From the NCBI GenBank assembly GCA_017442765.1, contig JAFRZC010000255.1, positions 1 through 9,059 of the forward strand: a stretch of 9,059 bases of DNA, written 5' to 3'. Shown here piece after piece: positions 1-4,896 of the stretch (position 1 is the stretch's first letter; every line of letters begins with the position of its first letter). Below the pieces are notes generated by a model. It was not told where the DNA came from. It searched no databases and saw only the letters and a program-made list of their open reading frames with translations. The position numbers and the translations under genes are program-made. This DNA is from Prevotella sp. (GTDB lineage: Bacteria > Bacteroidota > Bacteroidia > Bacteroidales > Bacteroidaceae).

Positions 1-2076
1 GAGTTGCGCATGAAGGGTCTTGAAATCAAGAATATCATGACCGCCGTCGAGGTTGCCGTGAACAACTTGGTATGGGACGCAGAGCAACAACTGTCGAAAC
101 CAGATGACATCATGCAGGTATGCCGCCGGTTGGTTGAGGCCAACGATATGATTGTAGGTAGCGGCATCGGCTTCATACCTGGCTATTACCCCGAACAGGG
201 CCGATGGTATGAGCCCTATGTGAAGCGCAGAGAGGACGGCACCCTTGTGACGCTGCAGATTGGCTCTGCCAGTCACGACTATACGAAGGCCGAGTGGTTC
301 ACCGGTCCTCTCACGTCTGACAAAGGCCACTGGAGCGAGCCTTACTTCGACGAGGCCGGCGCAGGCATGTCGCTCTGCACCTATTCATATCCCATCCGCG
401 ACAAACAGGGAAAGACGGTTGCCGTCATCGGTGCCGACCTCTCGCTTGGATGGCTCAGCGAAGTCATCAACCGCACACGGTCGTACCCCTCATCCTATAA
501 CCTGTTGCTCAGCCGTACAGGAAAGCTTATCGCCTGTCCCGAGGAAAGCCTCACCATGCGCAAGACCGTGCAGGAAGTGACAAAGGGAATGTCGGACTCC
601 ATGGCACAGGTCGTCAACCGCCGTATGCTCGACGGTGAGCAGGGACAAGCCGTGGTTTACGACAACAACGGCAACAAAAACTACGTCTTCTTCGCACCCG
701 TAGAAGGCGAGACCGGGTGGTCTATGTCGGTCGTGTGCAGCGACAAGGAAATCTTCCACACCTTGCGCTGGATGAATATCAATCTTCTGGTGCTCACGCT
801 CATCGGTCTGGCTCTGCTCAGCCTCATCATCTTCCGCTCCGCACGCAACACCAAGCGGCTGCAAGCTTTCAACTCCGAGAAAGAGCGCATCGCGGGCGAG
901 CTGCATATTGCCAATGCCATACAAATGGGAATGCTTCCCAAGACGTTTCCGCCCTATCCCGAGCGCGACGACATCGAAATCTTCGGCTCGCTCGTCTCGG
1001 CAAAAGAGGTAGGCGGCGACCTCTACGACTTCTACATCCGCGACGAGAAGCTCCTCTTCTGCATCGGCGATGTCAGCGGGAAAGGCATTCCCGCATCGCT
1101 CGTCATGGCCGTCACACGAAGCATGTTCCATCTCGTGGCGGCACATGAGTCGGCACCCGACCGCATCCTCCACGCCATGAACAATACCCTGACCGAAATG
1201 AACGAGAGCAACATGTTCGTCACGCTCTTCGTGGGCGTGCTCGACCTGCCCACAGGGCGGCTGCGCTACAGCAACGCCGGCCATTGTCCTCCGTTGCTCA
1301 TCGGACAGGGTGTAGGCCTCCTGCCCACAGAGGCCAACATACCCGTAGGCCTTACCCCCGACTGGAAGTTTGTCGCACAAGAGCAACTGATACATCCCGG
1401 CACAACCATCTTCCTCTACACCGACGGAGTCGTTGAGGCCGAGAATGCCAGGCACGAGCTCTACAGCGAGCAGCGCATGCTTCGCGAAGCCCGCCGCACA
1501 CTGAAAGCAAGGCAACACAATCCCGAACAGCTCATCCGCAACATGACGCAGAGCATCAGCGACTTTGTCGATGGAGCCGAGCAAAGCGACGACCTCACCA
1601 TGCTCGCCATACAATTCACCAAAGAGAAGCGGGATGTACGCCTGAAACGCGGCATCACCCTACCCAACGACGTACAGACCATCCCGCAACTCAAGGAATT
1701 TGTCGATGGCATAGTCAGCGAGCTCTCCTTCGACGCTGACACCGCCATGTCGCTCAACCTCGCCCTCGAGGAAGCCGTCGTCAATGTCATGAGCTACGCC
1801 TACCCCCCGGGCACGACAGGCGACATTGCCATCGAAGCCGAGGCCAACGATGTCAGACTCAAGTTCACCATCACCGACAGCGGCGCCCCCTTCGACCCCA
1901 CAGCAAAAGAAGACACCGACATCACCCTCTCTGCCGAGGAGCGACCCATCGGCGGGCTGGGTATTTTCCTCGTCCGGCAGCTCATGGACTCCATCAACTA
2001 CGAGCGCATCGACGGCAAGAACATCCTGTCGCTCAGGAAAAAACTAACTACTGCCATTTCACCGACAGAAAACTAA
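1..2076 (+). CDS. SpoIIE-family sensor phosphatase with Cache and HATPase domains (5' partial)
   Basis: Membrane-bound serine phosphatase of the SpoIIE/RsbU type, expected to dephosphorylate an anti-anti-sigma (STAS) partner in a partner-switching cascade. The reading frame is open at base 1, so the N terminus, probably including a first membrane helix, is missing; residue numbers here count from base 4. Residues about 5-250 read as an extracytoplasmic Cache sensor (WFTGPL, WSEPYFDEAG, YSYPIRD, IGADLSL). A hydrophobic helix follows at about 258-280, then the PP2C-like domain with the metal-binding acidic motifs VGGD (D339), GDVSGKG (D356), TDG (D474) and SDDLTML (D529/D530). The last 130 residues are an RsbW-like ATPase fold with N-box E590-x3-N594, DSGAPFDP (D625) and a GGLG loop at 650. 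There is no room for a full HAMP domain between helix and phosphatase. Family assignment is firm; signal and partner are unknown. No STAS gene is visible in the window. Confidence 0.93.
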   Translation, partial: ELRMKGLEIKNIMTAVEVAVNNLVWDAEQQLSKPDDIMQVCRRLVEANDMIVGSGIGFIPGYYPEQGRWYEPYVKRREDGTLVTLQIGSASHDYTKAEWFTGPLTSDKGHWSEPYFDEAGAGMSLCTYSYPIRDKQGKTVAVIGADLSLGWLSEVINRTRSYPSSYNLLLSRTGKLIACPEESLTMRKTVQEVTKGMSDSMAQVVNRRMLDGEQGQAVVYDNNGNKNYVFFAPVEGETGWSMSVVCSDKEIFHTLRWMNINLLVLTLIGLALLSLIIFRSARNTKRLQAFNSEKERIAGELHIANAIQMGMLPKTFPPYPERDDIEIFGSLVSAKEVGGDLYDFYIRDEKLLFCIGDVSGKGIPASLVMAVTRSMFHLVAAHESAPDRILHAMNNTLTEMNESNMFVTLFVGVLDLPTGRLRYSNAGHCPPLLIGQGVGLLPTEANIPVGLTPDWKFVAQEQLIHPGTTIFLYTDGVVEAENARHELYSEQRMLREARRTLKARQHNPEQLIRNMTQSISDFVDGAEQSDDLTMLAIQFTKEKRDVRLKRGITLPNDVQTIPQLKEFVDGIVSELSFDADTAMSLNLALEEAVVNVMSYAYPPGTTGDIAIEAEANDVRLKFTITDSGAPFDPTAKEDTDITLSAEERPIGGLGIFLVRQLMDSINYERIDGKNILSLRKKLTTAISPTEN

Positions 2077-2101
2077 TTAGTGTTTAGCGTTTAGTGTTTA
2101 G
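2074..2101. repeat. 7-bp tandem repeat, array A (upstream of luxS)
   Basis: Four consecutive heptamers: TAATTAG, TGTTTAG, CGTTTAG, TGTTTAG. The first overlaps the TAA stop codon of the phosphatase gene. It lies in the 60-bp gap before luxS and is followed after five bases by a second heptamer array of different sequence. Confidence 0.7.
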
Positions 2102-2106
2102 TGATT

Positions 2107-2127
2107 TTTCAACTTTCAACTTTTAAA
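2107..2127. repeat. 7-bp tandem repeat, array B (luxS leader)
   Basis: Three heptamers, TTTCAAC, TTTCAAC, TTTTAAA, ending nine bases before the luxS start codon. No TTTG/TAnnTTTG promoter was found in this gap, so luxS may be read from the upstream phosphatase transcript or from a non-consensus promoter. Confidence 0.65.
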
Positions 2128-2136
2128 AAACAGACA

Positions 2137-2631
2137 ATGGAAGTAATTAAAAGTTTCACCATCGACCATACCCGCCTGAAGCCCGGCATCTATGTGTCGC
2201 GACAAGACAAGGGCTTCACCACGTTCGACCTGCGCATCACCGAACCCAACAAGGAGCCGGCCGTCGCCCCCGCCGCCCTGCACAGCATGGAGCATCTGAT
2301 GGCGACATGGTTTCGCAACTCCGCGGTCAAGGACGATGTGGTCTATGTCGGCCCGATGGGTTGCCTCACGGGGATGTATGTCGTGATGACAGGAGCCTAT
2401 TCCGTCGAGGACATGCGCCGTCTGACCATCGAGTGCTTAGAGTGGATGCTCACCCAGGAGAAAGTGCCCGCCACCGAGCCCGAGACCTGCGGCAACTACC
2501 TGCTCCACGATTTGCCCATGTGCAAGTGGGAGTGCCGTCGCTACCTCGACCGCCTGAGAAACGATTTCCACAGCAAATATACCAAGCTACAGGTTACTCT
2601 CGACGACGGCCGCGTCTTCGCCGACGCATAA
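2137..2631 (+). CDS. luxS: S-ribosylhomocysteine lyase LuxS
   Basis: LuxS cleaves S-ribosylhomocysteine to homocysteine and 4,5-dihydroxy-2,3-pentanedione, the precursor of AI-2; it works in the cytosolic activated methyl cycle. The 164-residue product has the usual family length. The metal site is complete: HSMEH gives H49 and H53 with the catalytic base E52, and C118 lies in PETCGNYLLHDL. The catalytic cysteine is C76 in GPMGCLTG. The start at 2137 (MEVIKSFTIDH) matches the family N terminus; the in-frame GTG at 2101 would add 12 residues encoded by the intergenic repeats and is not favoured. No Shine-Dalgarno sequence is seen, as is usual in Bacteroidetes. It follows the phosphatase gene by 60 bp on the same strand. 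A slight oddity is Leu after the catalytic Cys, where characterised LuxS proteins commonly have Arg or Gln. Confidence 0.97.
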   Translation: MEVIKSFTIDHTRLKPGIYVSRQDKGFTTFDLRITEPNKEPAVAPAALHSMEHLMATWFRNSAVKDDVVYVGPMGCLTGMYVVMTGAYSVEDMRRLTIECLEWMLTQEKVPATEPETCGNYLLHDLPMCKWECRRYLDRLRNDFHSKYTKLQVTLDDGRVFADA

Positions 2632-2650
2632 GGCAAACGTTTTTTGCCTT
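2630..2650 (+). terminator. Hairpin at the luxS stop codon, possible weak terminator
   Basis: AAGGCAAA (2630-2637) and TTTGCCTT (2643-2650) are perfect inverted repeats of 8 bp around a 5-base loop. The left arm includes the last two bases of the luxS TAA. No T tract follows the stem, so efficient intrinsic termination is doubtful. The right arm contains the TTTG that serves as the -33 element of the next promoter, so the hairpin may equally be a regulatory palindrome. Confidence 0.4.
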
Positions 2651-2673
2651 TCCCGAAACTTTATGTGCCTTTG
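2643..2673 (+). promoter_or_regulatory. Bacteroidetes-type promoter for the alpha/beta hydrolase gene
   Basis: TTTG at 2643-2646, a 19-base spacer, then TGCCTTTG at 2666-2673, which fits the Bacteroidetes TTTG/TAnnTTTG consensus with one mismatch (G for A). The start codon lies 20 bases further on, which implies a short leader. This suggests the hydrolase is transcribed separately from luxS. Confidence 0.6.
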
Positions 2674-2693
2674 CGACAAAAAGTCATCGAACA

Positions 2694-3611
2694 ATGAAAA
2701 AGTGGACAAGAGGACTATTGATTACGGGCTTTGTGCTGGCAGGTCTCTGGACGTGCAACAAACTGTTTTGGAGTAACCTTCAAAATGTCCCTGAAGGCTA
2801 TCAGGGCAGATTTGACTATCAGAGCATGCTGGAGAAAAAGTATGCTTACAATGGTGAATATCAAGTGGAGTTCTTCACGCAGGAGAATAGTGATGATCGT
2901 ATCAAACTCCTGCAGGTCTATTACCCTGCCGACTTGAAAAGCTCAAAGAAGAAATGGCCCCTGGTGCTCATGGCTAACGGCACGGGCATCCGGGCATCGA
3001 AGTACAAGGCCATTTTTCGACATCTGGCCACATGGGGGTTCATCGTCGTGGGCAATGAGGACGAATGGACATGGGACGGCAAATCCGTCAGTAAATCGCT
3101 GGATCTTATGTTAAAGGAGAATGCGAACCCGTCAAGTATTTTTTATCAGAAAGTGGATACCACAAACATCGGTCTGACGGGGCATTCACAAGGAGGAATG
3201 TGCGTCTATACTGCCGCTTCGCTCTTCGCGAACAGCCATCTATACAAGGCTCTCTGTGCTCAGAGCGGCACGGCAACAATGCTTGTTGACAGCCTTGGCG
3301 GAGCATTCCTAAAAGACATCAAGGCACCCATGTTGCTGATGGCCGGATGTGGTGGTTTCGATGCCAAGGTGCTCTGCAAACTGGATGAATTGCAGAAGAG
3401 CTACGAGGGTATCGGCTCGGAACACCGCATCATGGGACGCATCAAAGGCACGGATCATGGGGACATGCTTCCGCGTGGCGACGGCTATATGACAGCCTGG
3501 ATGCGCTACTGGCTCTGCGGCGACACTCTGGCTAAGAAGTGCTTTGTAGGTTCAGATGCCGAAATCCTCAAGAACAAAGACTGGCAGGACGTGGCACGAA
3601 AAGGATTTTGA
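2694..3611 (+). CDS. Alpha/beta hydrolase, dienelactone hydrolase/PETase-like fold, membrane-anchored or exported
   Basis: A 305-residue serine hydrolase; the substrate is unknown. Residues 7-21 form a hydrophobic N-terminal segment acting as signal peptide or anchor; C21 follows LWT, a poor lipobox, so a lipoprotein is possible but not supported. The nucleophile elbow is GHSQGG with S165, the likely acid is D223 in GCGGFD, and the histidine is H255 in GTDHGD, in the order and spacing of an alpha/beta hydrolase. NGTG at about 95, before the nucleophile, may form the oxyanion region. The start at 2694 (MKKWTRG) is chosen because it opens the signal-like segment and sits 20 bases after a promoter; the frame continues upstream only as a luxS shadow. 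GC content is visibly lower than in neighbours (25 of 60 bases at 2761-2820 against 38 of 60 at 1261-1320), which hints at a different origin. Esterase or lipase roles remain equally open. Confidence 0.88.
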   Translation: MKKWTRGLLITGFVLAGLWTCNKLFWSNLQNVPEGYQGRFDYQSMLEKKYAYNGEYQVEFFTQENSDDRIKLLQVYYPADLKSSKKKWPLVLMANGTGIRASKYKAIFRHLATWGFIVVGNEDEWTWDGKSVSKSLDLMLKENANPSSIFYQKVDTTNIGLTGHSQGGMCVYTAASLFANSHLYKALCAQSGTATMLVDSLGGAFLKDIKAPMLLMAGCGGFDAKVLCKLDELQKSYEGIGSEHRIMGRIKGTDHGDMLPRGDGYMTAWMRYWLCGDTLAKKCFVGSDAEILKNKDWQDVARKGF

Positions 3612-3695
3612 GGCTATTTATTGGGTCTCATGACATAGAAACCTGTACCACAGCTATTTACAAATTGGCTGTCTGAAATGCCAACAATTACAGAA

Positions 3696-3726
3696 ACATC
3701 CCGTCACCAATAACTTGACAGGATGT
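3696..3726. other. Imperfect hairpin downstream of the hydrolase gene
   Basis: ACATCC-c-GTC (3696-3705) can pair with GAC-a-GGATGT (3717-3726) to give nine pairs with one C/A mismatch around an 11-base loop. It lies 84 bases after the hydrolase stop. There is no T tract directly after it, so it may be a 3' RNA-stabilising stem rather than a terminator, or chance. Confidence 0.35.
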
Positions 3727-3776
3727 GGATGGGAGTGTAAGCTAAAAAATCTTAAATTCCGACCGGAGATTTTAAC

Positions 3777-3797
3777 AAATTCTGTCAGGATTTTTTT
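3777..3797 (+). terminator. Weak terminator-like stem with T tract
   Basis: AAATTC (3777-3782) can pair with GGATTT (3788-3793), including one G-T wobble, around the loop TGTCA; the T run continues to 3797. The stem is AT-rich and weak. It would end plus-strand transcription from the hydrolase gene 166 bases after its stop codon. Confidence 0.3.
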
Positions 3798-3824
3798 CGA
3801 TTCTGGAGCGCAAAAACACCCTTT

Positions 3825-3868
3825 CACTCCCCCTTTACTTCCCCTTCACTCCCCCTTCACTCCCCCTT
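3825..3868. repeat. 11-bp tandem repeat, pyrimidine-rich
   Basis: Four head-to-tail 11-mers starting at 3825, 3836, 3847 and 3858: CACTCCCCCTT, TACTTCCCCTT, CACTCCCCCTT, CACTCCCCCTT. A further partial unit, CACCCTTT, precedes them at 3817, and four more T follow. Apart from one A per unit the plus strand is all pyrimidine. Confidence 0.85.
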
Positions 3869-3872
3869 TTTT

Positions 3873-3961
3873 CCGAAACATATATGTTTCACCTCCCAAA
3901 TAACGGTCTTTTGCACTCCGAAAGACGGTCTTTCGCCACCCGAAACATATATGTCCCGGAG
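3873..3961. repeat. Four palindromic modules of about 22 bp with two alternating cores
   Basis: Units begin at 3873, 3895, 3918 and 3940. Each has a frame close to CGAAA-core-TTTCG followed by a C-rich linker. Units 1 and 4 have core CATATATG and share the 15-mer CCGAAACATATATGT (3873-3887, 3940-3954); units 2 and 3 share ACGGTCTTT. GAAACATATATGTTTC (3875-3890) is a perfect 16-bp palindrome, and CGAAAGACGGTCTTTCG (3919-3935) is perfect around its central G. In unit 4, CCG and CGG flank the same central palindrome at 3940-3959 with two mismatched pairs. Confidence 0.75.
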
Positions 3962-3986
3962 GTGAGAGCTATATCTTTCGCAAACC

Positions 3987-4022
3987 GAGCGATAAGCCTT
4001 ATAGGCCTTATAAGACTTACGG
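3987..4022. repeat. 9-bp degenerate tandem repeat
   Basis: Four consecutive 9-mers: GAGCGATAA (3987), GCCTTATAG (3996), GCCTTATAA (4005), GACTTACGG (4014). The two central units differ only in the last base; the outer ones are degraded. Confidence 0.55.
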
Positions 4023-4166
4023 GGGTTATAACCAGCGAGTTAGCTGATTTTTGGAAAATGGCTGATAACTGCGTTATTTACGGAAAAGATTTTCGCGGTG
4101 CAAAAAAATCGAATGGTGAAGTTAAAAGGATTCGGCCAAGTGTGAAAAAATGTTGAACGGCATCGG

Positions 4167-4805
4167 CTACAGCTGCCCCGACTCCACCATGCGCACGACG
4201 CGCTCGGTCAGGCGGTCAACCCCCTCGGCATCGTATTTCTTCGTCAGCGAGGCCCCGAACGTCCAAGCGAAGGCCTGCCAGAAGCCGGCGCGGATGGGAC
4301 CCATGAACGTCTGGATGAGCTGATACGACGACGAGTCGCACTCGCGATAGACCAGTTTGATGAGCAGCTTGCCCTGCTGATAGGTGAGCTTCTTCATGCG
4401 CGGCGTGTATTCCTTGCGAATGTTCTGCTCGACGAGCTTCATGTGCTCGTCTTTCGCCCGTTTGTTGGGCAGCGTCTGCAACACCTCGTAGGTCTCGATG
4501 ATAATCCTGTTCACCTCCTTGGCGATGGGCAGCACCTTCTTCACGTTGGCCACGAGCCGGTTGTAGGCCTGCCGCTCCTTCGCCGACTTAAATACCGGCG
4601 TGGGATAGACATAGACCGTATTCAGCTCGGCATAGAGGATGCTGTCACCCTCGAAGAGTGCCTTTCCGGTTTTCACCATCGGCACAAACGTGGGCGTGTC
4701 CATATCGACCTCGCGCTCCTCGGGCGGAGGCGTGCCGTCGTCCTGCGCCCGCAAGGTCACGATGCCGACGGACAGCAACAGCAATAAACAAAGTCTGCGC
4801 TTCAT
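4167..4805 (-). CDS. DUF4294 family secreted protein of unknown function
   Basis: A 212-residue protein that I recognise as the Bacteroidetes-restricted DUF4294 family, for which no function is established. Residues 1-20 (KRRLCLLLLLSVGIVTLRA) are a signal peptide with likely cleavage before Q21, so the mature protein should be periplasmic or surface-exposed. The conserved block includes YAELNTVYVYP, a charged helical middle, LTYQQGKLLIKLVYRE, and the C-terminal FWQAFAWTFGASLTKKYD. The start at 4805 is chosen because it begins the signal peptide; the frame stays open upstream but crosses the divergent promoter and gene. It is transcribed away from the HhH/barrel gene with 91 bp between the start codons, which suggests shared regulation. 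No obvious terminator was found past its stop. Confidence 0.85.
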   Translation of the reverse strand: MKRRLCLLLLLSVGIVTLRAQDDGTPPPEEREVDMDTPTFVPMVKTGKALFEGDSILYAELNTVYVYPTPVFKSAKERQAYNRLVANVKKVLPIAKEVNRIIIETYEVLQTLPNKRAKDEHMKLVEQNIRKEYTPRMKKLTYQQGKLLIKLVYRECDSSSYQLIQTFMGPIRAGFWQAFAWTFGASLTKKYDAEGVDRLTERVVRMVESGQL

Positions 4806-4816
4806 TGTTCCGGCTG

Positions 4817-4824
4817 CAAAGATA
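4817..4824 (-). promoter_or_regulatory. -7 box for the DUF4294 gene
   Basis: On the minus strand this reads TATCTTTG, a full match to TAnnTTTG, ending 11 bases before the ATG at 4805. No TTTG is present at the expected 19-21 base distance upstream, so the -33 element is weak or activator-dependent. The implied leader is only a few bases long. Confidence 0.5.
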
Positions 4825-4825
4825 A

Positions 4826-4837
4826 GGCAAACTTGCC
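4826..4837. promoter_or_regulatory. Short inverted repeat between the divergent promoters
   Basis: GGCAA-AC-TTGCC is a perfect 5+2+5 inverted repeat placed just upstream of the minus-strand -7 box and 18 bases before the plus-strand -33 box. It could be a half-site pair for a regulator of one or both genes; its small size means chance cannot be excluded. Confidence 0.3.
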
Positions 4838-4855
4838 GAAAAACGCAGGAAAAGA

Positions 4856-4887
4856 TTTGCTTTTTGGCGGAATTTGTATTATTTTTG
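4856..4887 (+). promoter_or_regulatory. Bacteroidetes-type promoter for the HhH/barrel gene
   Basis: TTTG at 4856-4859, a 20-base spacer, and TATTTTTG at 4880-4887 match the TTTG/TAnnTTTG consensus exactly. The ATG at 4897 is only nine bases beyond the box, so the mRNA should be leaderless or nearly so. Confidence 0.7.
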
Positions 4888-4896
4888 CAATCGTTT

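Larger units (their letters stand above)
3612..4166. other. 555-bp intergenic region rich in short repeats, no convincing gene
   Basis: The region lies between the hydrolase stop and the 3' end of the minus-strand DUF4294 gene. It holds an imperfect hairpin (3696-3726), an AT-rich terminator-like stem (3777-3797), an 11-bp pyrimidine array (3825-3868), about 22-bp palindromic modules (3873-3961) and a 9-bp array (3987-4022). The last 140 bases (4023-4166) contain two similar tracts, GTTAGCTGAT near 4038 and GGCTGATAAC near 4060, but no structure I can name. Two short open frames here (62 and 90 codons) run through the repeats and look non-coding. No tRNA or known RNA family was recognised. 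The density of repeats suggests a composite of dispersed intergenic elements. Confidence 0.7.

Noticed and set aside
490..1614. Long minus-strand open frame of 374 codons opposite the phosphatase
   Set aside because: The plus strand encodes a clear Cache-SpoIIE-HATPase protein over the same bases; the antisense frame is a GC-rich shadow without recognisable domains.
2307..2693. N-terminal extension of the hydrolase frame over luxS
   Set aside because: It overlaps most of luxS in another frame, is arginine-rich nonsense, and the signal-like segment begins at the ATG at 2694.
3650..3672. Stem ACAGC/GCTGT after the hydrolase gene
   Set aside because: Only five pairs with a 13-base loop and no T tract; likely chance.
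3746..3773. Stem AAAATCT/AGATTTT
   Set aside because: Seven mostly AT pairs around a 14-base loop in AT-rich DNA; not convincing as a terminator.
3715..3903. Plus-strand open frame of 62 codons
   Set aside because: Its second half is simply the translated 11-bp pyrimidine array (repeated P, L, H, S, F); no domain or start signal.
3873..3961. CRISPR-like array
   Set aside because: Units are about 22 bp with no unique spacers; linkers are only 4-6 bases, and there are no cas genes.
3884..4156. Plus-strand open frame of 90 codons in the long intergenic region
   Set aside because: It starts inside the palindromic modules and runs through the 9-bp array; composition is that of the repeats, there is no promoter or recognisable domain. 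It could be a repeat-borne hypothetical protein but I cannot support it.
4639..4896. N-terminal extension of the HhH/barrel frame
   Set aside because: It runs opposite the DUF4294 gene and through the promoter; the signal peptide requires the start at 4897.
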